From JAKVCB01 sp963578605 (GTDB lineage Bacteria > Planctomycetota > Planctomycetia > Pirellulales > Lacipirellulaceae), in the NCBI GenBank assembly GCA_963578605.1, contig CAUZEA010000039.1:1-46907 (forward strand): 46,907 bases of DNA. Reading direction: 5' to 3'. The notes below the pieces were generated by a model. It made no database searches and was not told the origin of the DNA. It was given only the letters and a program-made list of their open reading frames with translations. The position numbers and the translations under genes were made by a program. Of the stretch, positions 1-8,211 are shown one piece after another (within the stretch, counting starts at the first letter, position 1; each line of letters opens with the position of its first letter).

Positions 1-2
1 AT

Positions 3-908
3 TTTAAGCCGGGTACAACGAACTTCCACGACTGGAAACAGGATCTCCGACCGAAGTTGTGCACCTTATTGGGGCTTGATGATCAAGTAGTCTCTCCCTT
101 GAACAGCCGGATACTTTCTACTGAAGAGTTTCCCGACTTTAAGATAGAGAAGATCGTATTTCAAAGTGAACCGAATGTTTGGGTCCCCACACTTCTTTAC
201 ATTCCCCACAACCTGAAAGGACCGGCCCGCACACTGCTCCATTGCCATGGGCACGGCTCGGGATTGGATCAGTCTCTTTATTCCTATATCGCTGACTTTG
301 CCAGGAGGGGATATGTGGTCGTTTCGCCGGAGGTTCGGGGCTTTGGAGAACGGGCATTCGGGAAACGGGGAGAAATGACCTGTGATCGAGTCTATAAATT
401 GGCAGCGATGTTGGGAAAAAATCTTACCGGCCTGAGGTTGTGGGACTTTATTCGCGCCATCGATTACTTAGAAACTCGCCAGGAGGTGGACCCCAAACGC
501 ATAGCCTGCGGTGGGCTTTCCCTGGGTGGTGAGCTGTCGATGTTTTTGGCAGCCATGGAAGAACGGATACAGTACGCATTCATTAGCGGGTTCGTTACCA
601 CTTATGAAGCACTGGAATTTCGAGTGAACAATTGCATTTGCTACATAATTCCCGGAATTCTTAAATTATGTGATATGTCTGATATCGTAGGCCTGATCGC
701 TCCTCGCCCTGTTGTCGTACAGAGCGGCATCAAGGATCCGTGGATGCCGATCTACTATACACGCCAAGCCTTTGCTGAAGCTCAAGAGATTTATCAGGCT
801 GCCGGTGCTTCTGAAAAGGTTGTTCACGATGCCTTCGATGGGGTCCACCAGTTCCACGGCGAAGTCACCTTCGAGATGTTTGACCGCTGGCTTCCGGCGA
901 ACGGATAA
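3..908 (+). CDS. Acetyl-xylan-esterase-like alpha/beta hydrolase, 5' end cut by window
   Basis: The frame is open from base 3, so the first visible codon is internal and the N-terminus lies outside the window. The product is an alpha/beta hydrolase of the acetylxylan esterase/dienelactone hydrolase type. Counting from the TTG at 57, an HCHGHG oxyanion-type motif is near residue 62, the nucleophile elbow GGLSLGGE has its Ser near 155, an acid candidate is Asp 227 in GIKDPW, and His 264 or His 267 lies in GVHQFHGE. All parts of a catalytic triad are therefore present. Families of this kind deacetylate plant or algal polysaccharides or hydrolyse other esters; the substrate cannot be told here. 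The next gene on this strand is a broken secreted protein, which suggests a polysaccharide-related locus. Confidence 0.75.
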   Translation, partial: FKPGTTNFHDWKQDLRPKLCTLLGLDDQVVSPLNSRILSTEEFPDFKIEKIVFQSEPNVWVPTLLYIPHNLKGPARTLLHCHGHGSGLDQSLYSYIADFARRGYVVVSPEVRGFGERAFGKRGEMTCDRVYKLAAMLGKNLTGLRLWDFIRAIDYLETRQEVDPKRIACGGLSLGGELSMFLAAMEERIQYAFISGFVTTYEALEFRVNNCICYIIPGILKLCDMSDIVGLIAPRPVVVQSGIKDPWMPIYYTRQAFAEAQEIYQAAGASEKVVHDAFDGVHQFHGEVTFEMFDRWLPANG

Positions 909-1316
909 AACGAGTATCTAACTTGCGCAGGAGCAACAACGGACTCAGCCCTTTACAGAGTCACCCATCGCGGCACAATCTCTGACCCTGACGGAGTGAA
1001 GACCTGTAAAAGCTGGCATGGGAGTCTCGAAATTCGACAAGAAGCTTTTCGCACTGCGGTTGAAAACACCGCACAACGGTTGCTGGTTGTTTTCGTCGTC
1101 GGGTCAGTGAGATCAAATTCCTGTTCGTTGTCAGTTGGCCGTGTGGTCGCCATACCTGGTTTCGTGGTGGTAAAGCTGGAACCCGGAGCACCGGCAGAAT
1201 CTGGTATACTTCGATTTGTGTAGCCCACACTCCGGAAGTCGTACGCGGAGGCCCTTTGGCCCCGCAACTGTACCGAAGCATTGTTCACTTTTGGACTTCT
1301 CTGGCGAAAGAAAAAA
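909..1316. other. Intergenic stretch, about 400 bp
   Basis: No convincing gene is visible. A TATACT hexamer at 1205-1210 could be a -10 element, but no good -35 lies at the right distance. A hairpin with arms GCGGAGGCC (1245-1253) and GGCCCCGC (1258-1265) sits about 50 bases before the next start codon and could belong to the 5' leader of the downstream gene. Confidence 0.3.
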
Positions 1317-2816
1317 ATGTGGCGATTAACTACGTTAACGATAGTCCTGGCGGTAGTGTCGACGACTTCTCAGGGAGCAGCCGCGGAGGAAACCTTTCGC
1401 CCAGTGGTGGAGGTCGGGCCCCTGTTCGAGACAATTGCTCTGGACGGCACCGCCGGTTCGCGCAATCTGGGTGACGAGGCGGGCACTGCCGTGACGGATG
1501 ATGGCTTGCCGTTCGGCAAGACGGTCCTCGTCGAGGGGGTCCCGATGCAGTTCGTTGAGCGAAGCGGTTCCGAGGACGCCGACCACATCGACATTGGTCG
1601 GAGCATGTTTGGCCAAGCCAATGTGCCCGGCTATCACCCCGCAGGTGTGCGATTTGCGGGTACTAGCAAACCTGCTGCGGCGCGCATCCAATTGCAGATC
1701 CCCAACGGTCGATACGACGCCATGTACGTGGTCGCCACATTCGATGGCGGGAAGGACAGCTTGCCGATTCTGTCGGCGATGTTCTACCGCCCCAGTGCGG
1801 GGTTTCCTATGGTCTTCGAGACCACTGTGCCCTCCCTTTACCAGTCCGATACCCAGGCCACGCCGCTCCCGGTCAAGCTGGAAAACGGCAAGCAGGTAAA
1901 CCTTTGGCTGGTGAAAATTCCACTCGACCCGGCGATGCTCGCCAGTTTCTCGGATCTGGATATGCTCGAGGTCGAGCTCACCAAGAAGGTCTACCAGCAC
2001 CGTAGTTATCCCGATCCCTACATGTACGGCTGGCATCAGGGCGGACGGCCCAGCGGCGTGCGTGTTTACGCCTTGACGTTGCACCGTCCCGATGTGCACA
2101 TGACGTTGGAGCTGACCATCTTCGGCCACGTCTTTAAGCACAAGCAAACACCCAGCTATAAGCTGCACCTGGCCAACCGGGCCTCGACCAAGCGAACGGT
2201 CACACTCACGGTTGATACTACCAGCCACGACGGCCAGGAAAAGACCGTGCCACAGATGAAAACGGTCACCCTCGAGGCGGGCGGGGAAAAGGACCTGACA
2301 TTTCCTTTAAACATCGAGAAATTCGGCATCCACCGCTTGGTCGTCACGATGAAAGATGGTGACCACCAGTGGACCGAGTGGCGCAATTTCTGCCGGCTGG
2401 CGCCCGACACTCGGGCGGTCAAGTGGGAACAAGGCAAGGGCGCCCTGTTCGGCTACTGGAGCTACCACGGCGGGCACTACACGCCTCCGCAGAAAGAGCG
2501 GCTCATGACCATGGCCGGCGGTCGTGCCACGTTGGGTATCCAAGCGAAGGACCCTGTCGCACGACAGATCATCGAACAGCACGCCGTCAGGGGCGGGCCC
2601 AACCCATGGCCGATCTCTCCTCAATCGAGTTGGGCTGGAGAAGAAGAGATCGACCCTGCGAAATACGACGCCTACAAGAAGGCGGCCGTTGACGCCATTG
2701 CCATGGCTTATCCCGAGAACGCCGAGCTGATCACCTTTTTCCTGAGCCGCACATCTCGCGCAACCTCACGACCGGCAATCCCCCGGACTATTGGGGCGAG
2801 CCGGAACATAAGCTGA
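1317..2816 (+). CDS. Large secreted protein, fragment 1 of 3 (frameshifted gene)
   Basis: This is the N-terminal part of one gene that spans 1317-3989 in three reading-frame pieces. I chose the ATG at 1317 because it gives a clean signal peptide (MWRLTTLTIVLAVVSTTSQG, cleavage after AAA or AAAEE). A TTG at 1281 would add 12 residues in front of it. The mature part is rich in beta-strand pattern, followed by an alpha/beta region resembling the catalytic part of glycoside-hydrolase-like proteins of planctomycetes. The genuine protein sequence stops making sense near 2736-2746. From there the next frame continues with PEPHISRNLTTGNPPDYWGE, which looks like the true continuation. A one-base loss in the run of T and C there explains it. 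Function is not recognised; a carbohydrate role is inferred from the neighbours. Confidence 0.6.
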   Translation: MWRLTTLTIVLAVVSTTSQGAAAEETFRPVVEVGPLFETIALDGTAGSRNLGDEAGTAVTDDGLPFGKTVLVEGVPMQFVERSGSEDADHIDIGRSMFGQANVPGYHPAGVRFAGTSKPAAARIQLQIPNGRYDAMYVVATFDGGKDSLPILSAMFYRPSAGFPMVFETTVPSLYQSDTQATPLPVKLENGKQVNLWLVKIPLDPAMLASFSDLDMLEVELTKKVYQHRSYPDPYMYGWHQGGRPSGVRVYALTLHRPDVHMTLELTIFGHVFKHKQTPSYKLHLANRASTKRTVTLTVDTTSHDGQEKTVPQMKTVTLEAGGEKDLTFPLNIEKFGIHRLVVTMKDGDHQWTEWRNFCRLAPDTRAVKWEQGKGALFGYWSYHGGHYTPPQKERLMTMAGGRATLGIQAKDPVARQIIEQHAVRGGPNPWPISPQSSWAGEEEIDPAKYDAYKKAAVDAIAMAYPENAELITFFLSRTSRATSRPAIPRTIGASRNIS

Positions 2817-3622
2817 ACGAGGATGAGCAGCGTAACCTGCGTGTGTTCATGAACACGTCCCGCGCCGCCGCCGAGGCCGTTCGCGCCAGATGGCCCAACG
2901 CCAAGATCCTGATCCCTTGGGGCAATCCGCTTTTTATCGTGCCCCTGCTCCGCGCCGGGTTCCCCAAGCACCTGATTGACGGCAGCGGCTTGGACATGAT
3001 TGGCTTTGAGCGCCTACCCGAACAACAACTGCACCAGGCAAGCACCCATCGCCTTTACATCCTGCTCAACGAGTACCGGAAGTTCGGCCTGGACAAACCG
3101 CTGCTTCCCTATGTCGAGGGTACGTTTGTCCCGACCGAGCCCGGCGCCGTGACTTGGGACGAACAGGCGGACCTTTATCATCGCTGGAACCTGGTCTCGC
3201 TGGCATATGGGATTAAGCGATTCTATTCGGGCTGGTTTGCATTCGACTGCGGTGACTACTACGGCGCTGAGCACTATGGTGGATGTGGCATTCAGCGACG
3301 TATACCCTATGCCGACCCAAAGCCCGCCTACGCCCACTACGCCACCATGACCCGAGCGCTGGACCAGGCCAATTTCGACAGGTGGATTCCTACGGGTTCG
3401 CTCACCACCTATTGCCTGCGATTCACTCACGACACGCAACGATATCTCGGCGACATGAGTGTGACCGTGGTCAAAGACCCGGGGCGCCGCGCTGGCAATC
3501 AAGCTCCACGAGCAGGACCAAGAACACAAGCTCATGCCGTGGTTTACGGTGCTCAAGCCTGGCCAGCCGGTTGTCATTCCCGGCCGCGCCAACGCCTTGG
3601 GCTTATGGGTGAAAGCACATAG
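2744..3622 (+). CDS. Large secreted protein, fragment 2 of 3 (frameshifted gene)
   Basis: This is the middle piece of the gene that begins at 1317, read in a frame shifted by minus one. It has no initiation signal of its own: the GTG at 2843 lies inside continuous protein-like sequence that already runs from about 2744. It carries the likely core of an enzyme-like domain (IPWGNPLFIVPLLRAGFPKH and RFYSGWFAFDCGDYYGAEHY), reminiscent of TIM-barrel glycoside hydrolases, though I cannot name a family. Meaningful sequence ends at about 3475-3484 (TVVKDPG). The remaining 45 or so residues to the stop at 3622 are out-of-frame sequence. The shift falls in a C4G4 run, and a one-base gain there restores the original frame. 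Confidence 0.5.
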   Translation, partial: EPHISRNLTTGNPPDYWGEPEHKLNEDEQRNLRVFMNTSRAAAEAVRARWPNAKILIPWGNPLFIVPLLRAGFPKHLIDGSGLDMIGFERLPEQQLHQASTHRLYILLNEYRKFGLDKPLLPYVEGTFVPTEPGAVTWDEQADLYHRWNLVSLAYGIKRFYSGWFAFDCGDYYGAEHYGGCGIQRRIPYADPKPAYAHYATMTRALDQANFDRWIPTGSLTTYCLRFTHDTQRYLGDMSVTVVKDPGRRAGNQAPRAGPRTQAHAVVYGAQAWPAGCHSRPRQRLGLMGEST

Positions 3623-3989
3623 CGATTGGGGTCGGTTCGTGTATTGCCTGCGTGATGCTAATGACGAACGCTGGATCTCGATCGGCCACCAGGACGAGTG
3701 GAACTGCGACGACGTACACAGTTGGTCGAGTTTTAATTTCGATGGTTGGCGCTACCTGCGGTTTGAATTGCCCGGCCACCTTCCCTACGACAATTACCGC
3801 CTCTATGGGACAACGTTCTGGCGTCATACCGGGGGTGATCGCATCGTGGACCTGCCGCTGACGATCGAAAAGATCATCGTCGAACGGCGCACGCACATTA
3901 TCTATGTCAACGACGTTCAACCGACCAACGCGCAAGCTAACGACGTACTGTTTGGAGACCTGATAGCGGAGTATGACTCGGCGGAGTAG
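3483..3989 (+). CDS. Large secreted protein, fragment 3 of 3 (frameshifted gene)
   Basis: This is the C-terminal piece, back in the frame of fragment 1. The protein-like sequence resumes at GAALAIKLHEQDQEHKLMPW before the ATG at 3534, so that ATG is internal rather than a start. The segment reads like a beta-sandwich, carbohydrate-binding-like module (WVKAHSDWGRFVYCLRD, FNFDGWRYLRFELPGHLPYD). The stop is TAG at 3987-3989. Its last 53 bases overlap the 3' end of the convergent dockerin/PEP-CTERM gene. The reconstructed full protein would be about 890 residues. Either the gene is decaying or the assembly carries two single-base errors; sequence alone cannot decide. Confidence 0.55.
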   Translation, partial: GAALAIKLHEQDQEHKLMPWFTVLKPGQPVVIPGRANALGLWVKAHSDWGRFVYCLRDANDERWISIGHQDEWNCDDVHSWSSFNFDGWRYLRFELPGHLPYDNYRLYGTTFWRHTGGDRIVDLPLTIEKIIVERRTHIIYVNDVQPTNAQANDVLFGDLIAEYDSAE

Positions 3990-4953
3990 CGCGGCTTTCA
4001 TTGGCACGTCCACGAGAGCCCCGCCCTTGCCTGATCGCGGAAGAGTGGGTTCCAGCAATGAGCAGGCCGATTGCAAGCAACGCTACACTTGTCGGTTCGG
4101 GAACGATCCCGCTACCCGTACCGATAGCTGTGTGGTTGAAGTTGGCTTTCCAGAGGGCGTAGTCGTCCTGGTCAATCCCGTTCAGCCCATCGCCGTTGCC
4201 GTTGAGGATCGCCTCGTTGGCTTCCCCGAGGTGGTCGCGCCATACCGTGTAGTCTGCTGCATCGACTATGCCGTCACCGTTGAAGTTACCAGGAAGGAGG
4301 GGCACCGGCCCTGGGATTACGCCATAGACCTCCAACTCAGCCAGTGCAAAGCCGCCATATCCATAACCTGGAACGCCAACCTTGACATATCTTGCCAGGA
4401 CTGGTGTAAACGTAAAATCTTCCACCAAACCAGCACTCATGTTCTGCTCTGCCTGAATTGTCCAGGGCGCAGATGTAGCAGACGGCGGGGTCGCAGTATC
4501 TTCTGTCCACAGACCGTCTGATGTCCGGTACACGAGTTCGCCAAAATCCTCGTACACAACGGTGCCCTCACTTCCGTCCAGGGCGGTGGCAACATACATG
4601 TACCAGGGATATCCATGATTGTTTGCATCATACGTTTTTACCTGGTCAACCAGATAGTTCTGCCCCAGGTCCACGTACATCCAGAGATTGTCATATTGCC
4701 CCGAACCGCCGACTTGAGCCCGAGCGGGATATGCTTGATCCGCTGTGATGCCATCAATTAGCGCGCTAACATCAGCCCCCCCATAACCACCATTATTATA
4801 AACTTCTTGTTGTTGTTCGGTTGCTGAGATTCCACGACCCCATGCATCCACAGCCCAAATTTGCGGACTTGCGGAAATGGTAGTGGACAAAGCCACAACT
4901 GTACCGACGGCTACCATTGCCGACCACAGCTTCGTTTTCATTTTCCTCTTCAT
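3937..4953 (-). CDS. Secreted dockerin/PEP-CTERM protein with discoidin-like domain
   Basis: An exported protein of 338 residues from the ATG at 4953. A TTG/ATG choice further up (4995) only adds a charged stretch, and another ATG lies four codons inside. A signal peptide (KLWSAMVAVGTVVALSTTIS) is followed by a domain resembling an F5/8-type or other galactose-binding jelly-roll (YDNLWMYVDLGQNYLVDQVK, VLARYVKVGVPGYGYGGFAL). Two dockerin-type calcium-binding repeats follow (GNFNGDGIVDAADY and NGNGDGLNGIDQDDY), then a PEP-CTERM sorting segment (VPEPTSVALLAIGLLIAG). PEP-CTERM proteins are processed at the cell surface by exosortase/archaeosortase systems; none is in this window. Unusually, about 33 residues follow the membrane segment instead of a short basic tail, and they overlap the end of the convergent gene. 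That may indicate a lost stop or a small indel near 4000-4040. Confidence 0.8.
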   Translation of the reverse strand: MKRKMKTKLWSAMVAVGTVVALSTTISASPQIWAVDAWGRGISATEQQQEVYNNGGYGGADVSALIDGITADQAYPARAQVGGSGQYDNLWMYVDLGQNYLVDQVKTYDANNHGYPWYMYVATALDGSEGTVVYEDFGELVYRTSDGLWTEDTATPPSATSAPWTIQAEQNMSAGLVEDFTFTPVLARYVKVGVPGYGYGGFALAELEVYGVIPGPVPLLPGNFNGDGIVDAADYTVWRDHLGEANEAILNGNGDGLNGIDQDDYALWKANFNHTAIGTGSGIVPEPTSVALLAIGLLIAGTHSSAIRQGRGSRGRANESRATPPSHTPLSGLQTVRR

Positions 4954-5198
4954 GAGTTTGCTTGACCTCTTTTCTTTACAACCATCCAAGGGCAACGTCC
5001 GATGCTCATTTCATTCCTCTCTTTGAGAATGGCCGACAAACTTGCCGGATACCGATTTCCCCTCCGCCTGACTTTGCTGTGCTGTTATCAAAAAACATGG
5101 ATCTGAACTATTATAATTTGACATTCATCTCAAACTGATCGCCCTGCATTGTGAACAACAAAAGTATAAATTTCTCTTGACGTCGTCCAACAAAGCGT

Positions 5199-5511
5199 AT
5201 GTCACTGACTGAAAATGCCATGGTTCGGGTTCACCCGACGACAGATGCGCTGGCCAAATCGACTGGGGTTTCAGCGGCCACCATTTCACGGGGGGGTGCG
5301 TAACGACGTCGAGGTCAGCCTCAGCACGTGGCACCGCATCCGAGACGCCACCCGGTGGCGGACTTTTGACCGTCCCCCACCCCAACTGGCTGGCGGGAGG
5401 GGCCTGAGCTCGCTGCTGGTGTCCAAAGCACAGACCCCGGTCTTTGCCTTACCAGTGGCCAATTATTTAGCGAACGGGGTTTTTCCCCGCTTGGTGGCAG
5501 TTGACTTTTGA
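5199..5511 (+). pseudogene. Remnant of a LacI-family transcriptional regulator (HTH region)
   Basis: From the ATG at 5199 the frame gives TDALAKSTGVSAATISR, which matches the helix-turn-helix start of LacI-type regulators (consensus-like VAKxAGVSxxTVSR). It then hits a stop just after a G7 run at about 5290-5297. In the next frame the sequence carries on as RNDVEVSLSTWHRIRDA, the expected hinge-side part of the same domain (compare NNxxxVSxxTRxRVxxA). What follows, to the stop at 5511, no longer resembles the effector-binding domain clearly. This is a decayed or truncated regulator that once probably controlled the neighbouring carbohydrate-type genes. Basis: motif recognition by eye; no alignment was run. 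Confidence 0.55.
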
Positions 5512-5806
5512 TTCCCTGACATGGGTTGGCAACCGGAATCTGGTATCCGGGTCAAGCTGACTGTTAGGCTCCGCAACCGCCATCGGGGGGCCTCCCCATC
5601 AAATTCAGCTCATGCCACAAGGTTTTATTCGCAACTACAGCGAAAGTTGCCCACAGCACAAGCAACCGGAAACTAGCCGCCCGGCAGGGCTCCTCGTAGC
5701 GTCCCCTCGGCGGTAGAATAAAAGTTGTCGGATTACAGGTGGATTGCAACAAGCCTGGTTTGGGTACCAGGAAGGCCTGCATTGAGTACCAGGAAGGTAA
5801 ACAACT
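5512..5806. other. Upstream region of pyrG
   Basis: No gene is visible. A TAGAAT hexamer at about 5714-5719 could serve as a -10 element, without a clear -35. A short inverted repeat CCGGA/TCCGG lies near 5535-5552. The last 45 bases carry the duplicated ribosome-binding segment described separately. Confidence 0.3.
5764..5797 (+). repeat. Duplicated Shine-Dalgarno segment before pyrG
   Basis: GTACCAGGAAGG occurs twice, at 5764-5775 and 5786-5797, with a 22-base period. The second copy puts AGGAAGG nine bases before the ATG at 5807 and is the working ribosome-binding site. The first copy is too far upstream to act directly. Confidence 0.8.
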
Positions 5807-7510
5807 ATGACCAAACACATCTTTGTAACTGGTGGTGTTGTCAGCTCGCTCGGCAAAGGTTTGACCAGCGCCTCGATTGGCATGCTGCTGGAGAAGCGTG
5901 GGCTATGTGTGCGGATGCAAAAGCTCGATCCGTACATTAATGTCGACCCGGGCACAATGAGCCCTTACCAACACGGTGAGGTCTATGTGCTGGACGATGG
6001 TAGCGAAACCGATCTCGACTTGGGTCACTATGAAAGGTTCACCAATAGTCCCCTTTCGCGTTTTTCAAACTATACAACTGGCCAGATCTACCAATCGGTC
6101 ATCAATAAGGAACGCCGTGGCGAGTTCCTTGGAAAAACTGTTCAGGTCATTCCGCATATTACCAACGAAATCAAGAGCGTGATTTCCAAAATGTCGGAAG
6201 ACCCGACGGATCCAGTCGACGTAATCATTACCGAAATTGGGGGCACCGTGGGAGACATTGAAAGCCTCCCCTTTCTGGAAGCGATCCGCCAGTTTGCGAT
6301 CGACGTTGGTAAAGAAAACTGCCTTTATATCCACTTGACCCTGGTCCCTTACCTGAAGGCGGCGAAGGAACTGAAAACCAAGCCGACGCAGCATTCTGTC
6401 GGTCAGCTACGGCAAATTGGTATTCAGCCAGATATCCTGATTTGCCGGACGGAGCGGTCGATCAGTCGAGAAGATCGCGAGAAAATCGCCCTCTTCTGCA
6501 ATGTTACGATCGACGCGGTTATTGAAGAAAAAGACAAAGACTTTTCGATTTACGAAGTGCCTCTGAGCCTGGTTGACAACCAGCTGGACAAATTCATCGT
6601 TGATAAACTGGGACTCTCCACACCCGACCCCAATCTGGACGACTGGCGGGAGTTACTTCAACGCCTGCGAAATCCCAGCCACGAAATCAGCATTGCGGTT
6701 GTCGGCAAATACGCCGATCACAGCGATGCTTACAAATCAATCTACGAGGCACTCGACCATGGCGGCGTTGCCCACCGAGCCCGGATTCGCATTGGCCGGA
6801 TTCGTAGCGAGGATGTCGAAGCCGAAGGGCCGGAAAAAGTTCTCTCCGGTTATGACGGTTTACTGGTACCGGGTGGATTTGGAGAGCGGGGTATTGAAGG
6901 GAAGGTTACTGCCATCCGCTACGCCCGCGAGCGAAAGTTGCCTTTTCTGGGGGTCTGTCTCGGAATGCAATGTGCTGTGATCGAGTTCGCTCGCAACGTC
7001 AGCGACCTTGAAGGGGCAAATTCAACCGAGTTTGACAAAGACGCCCCTCACCCGGTGATTTGCCTCCTGAATGAACAAAAGACGATCACCGACAAAGGTG
7101 GTACCATGCGGCTGGGTGCACAACCAACCTGCCTTGAGGCAGGTAGTGTTGTTGCCGATTGCTACGGGTGTACCGATATCCATGAACGGCATCGGCATCG
7201 CTATGAATTCAACAACGTCTACCGCCAGCAGTTTGCTCGGCACGGCATGCGGTTTTCCGGCACAAGTCCCGACGGTTCCCTGGTGGAGGTTATTGAATTG
7301 CCCGATCACCCTTGGTTTGTTGCCGTGCAATACCACCCGGAGTTCAAATCAAAACCGACCTCACCCCAACCTCTGTTTGCCGGATTCATTGGGGCGGCCA
7401 CGGCTCACCATTTGGGCCGCGTACGCCCCACACATCCTCAAGAACCAGCTGATGGAGATGTGCCTGCTGTAAAATCCACCGAGGCCCCCTCAACGAACCC
7501 AACGAAGTAG
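5807..7510 (+). CDS. pyrG: CTP synthase (glutamine-hydrolysing)
   Basis: Makes CTP from UTP, ATP and glutamine, the last step of pyrimidine nucleotide synthesis, in the cytoplasm. The 567-residue protein has the N-terminal synthetase domain (residues 1 to about 270) with VTGGVVSSLGKG at 7-18 and IITEIGGTVGDIES near 140-153. A class I glutamine amidotransferase domain follows, with LLVPGGFGERG near 352-362, nucleophile Cys 384 in GVCLGMQ, and the catalytic His in QYHPEFKSKP. Family members are usually about 535-550 residues; the extra length is a Pro/Thr-rich tail. The ATG has a strong AGGAAGG site. The DUF1844 gene follows after 46 bases on the same strand and is probably co-transcribed. Confidence 0.98.
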   Translation: MTKHIFVTGGVVSSLGKGLTSASIGMLLEKRGLCVRMQKLDPYINVDPGTMSPYQHGEVYVLDDGSETDLDLGHYERFTNSPLSRFSNYTTGQIYQSVINKERRGEFLGKTVQVIPHITNEIKSVISKMSEDPTDPVDVIITEIGGTVGDIESLPFLEAIRQFAIDVGKENCLYIHLTLVPYLKAAKELKTKPTQHSVGQLRQIGIQPDILICRTERSISREDREKIALFCNVTIDAVIEEKDKDFSIYEVPLSLVDNQLDKFIVDKLGLSTPDPNLDDWRELLQRLRNPSHEISIAVVGKYADHSDAYKSIYEALDHGGVAHRARIRIGRIRSEDVEAEGPEKVLSGYDGLLVPGGFGERGIEGKVTAIRYARERKLPFLGVCLGMQCAVIEFARNVSDLEGANSTEFDKDAPHPVICLLNEQKTITDKGGTMRLGAQPTCLEAGSVVADCYGCTDIHERHRHRYEFNNVYRQQFARHGMRFSGTSPDGSLVEVIELPDHPWFVAVQYHPEFKSKPTSPQPLFAGFIGAATAHHLGRVRPTHPQEPADGDVPAVKSTEAPSTNPTK

Positions 7511-7556
7511 TTTTCCCCGCAAAACACTTACGAAGCCTTTGTCACCTTAACTTACC

Positions 7557-7991
7557 ATGCCTGAAGAAAAAAAAATCATCGTCGATGAGGACTGGAAATC
7601 GAAGGTACGAGCCGAAAAAGAATCCTTCGAAAAGGAGTCGGAAAAACCGGAAGCGGATGATCCACACGACCCGCCCATGCCACCGGCAAGCCTGGAAATG
7701 CTGCTCACGACGCTCGCCACCGAAGCCATGATGGCACTCGGTCAGATTCCACATCCCACCATGGGAAAAATGTTGTTTCAGCCAAACCAGGCGAAATTCC
7801 TGATCGATACGATCGGAGTCCTCAAGGAAAAGACCAGCGGCAATTTGACAACAGCCGAAACACAAGCCATTGATAATCTCATCCATCAACTGCGGATGGT
7901 CTACATCGCTGGTCCTCCGGAAAATGTACCGGTACCGGATGAAGCCGCTGGCGAGGCTGCCAGCTCAATAGAAGTTTCCGGAACCAACTAA
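7557..7991 (+). CDS. DUF1844 domain protein
   Basis: A 144-residue cytoplasmic protein. The first 45 residues are highly charged (Lys/Glu) and probably disordered. The remainder matches the DUF1844 family as I know it: PPASLEMLLTTLATEAMMAL and GQIPHPTMGKMLFQPNQAKF, followed by a helix with KTSGNLTTAETQAIDNLIHQ. Its function is unknown. The gene lies 46 bases after pyrG on the same strand without a clear ribosome-binding site of its own, so coupling to pyrG expression is likely. Its stop codon is followed at once by a strong inverted-repeat structure. Confidence 0.85.
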   Translation: MPEEKKIIVDEDWKSKVRAEKESFEKESEKPEADDPHDPPMPPASLEMLLTTLATEAMMALGQIPHPTMGKMLFQPNQAKFLIDTIGVLKEKTSGNLTTAETQAIDNLIHQLRMVYIAGPPENVPVPDEAAGEAASSIEVSGTN

Positions 7992-7992
7992 A

Positions 7993-8127
7993 GCACCCTA
8001 CCCAGACGATCCTCGTGCTCGACACTACGGTCGAATGTGCCGCCACCTAAAAACTTGCATTCCCGTATCCGGCTGACAACGGTCGGGGTAATTAGCGGCG
8101 AACGACTCTCGAACTGGGTAGGGTTGC
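7993..8127. other. Candidate structured RNA element or complex 3' UTR
   Basis: A long-range closing stem is formed by GCACCCTACCCAG (7993-8005) and CTGGGTAGGGTTGC (8114-8127), complementary over 13 pairs with one bulged base. Inside it are a TCGA/TCGA hairpin (8019-8022 with 8031-8034) and an inner stem GCCG plus CTAA (8039-8042, 8047-8050) pairing with TTAG plus CGGC (8092-8099). The inner stem encloses a hairpin with CCCG (8062-8065) and CGGG (8084-8087) plus CCG/CGG. This nested arrangement suits a folded RNA. The strand cannot be fixed, because G-C rich stems read similarly both ways. It begins two bases after the DUF1844 stop. I do not recognise a known RNA family in it. Confidence 0.4.
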
Positions 8128-8211
8128 TTGTTTCCCACTTCCCTTGATTGGCAGTGCAAATCGTGGGGTGGCTCTGTCTTGACTGTCTCGTGCTCCTTGT
8201 TCTTCAACCTG

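Noticed and set aside
1335..2228. Long minus-strand frame (297 codons) opposite the secreted-protein gene
   Set aside because: It is a high-GC shadow; the plus frame has a signal peptide and sensible composition.
5118..5146. Perfect TTGACA at 5118-5123 on the plus strand
   Set aside because: No -10-like hexamer lies 16-18 bases downstream; the region is A/T rich.
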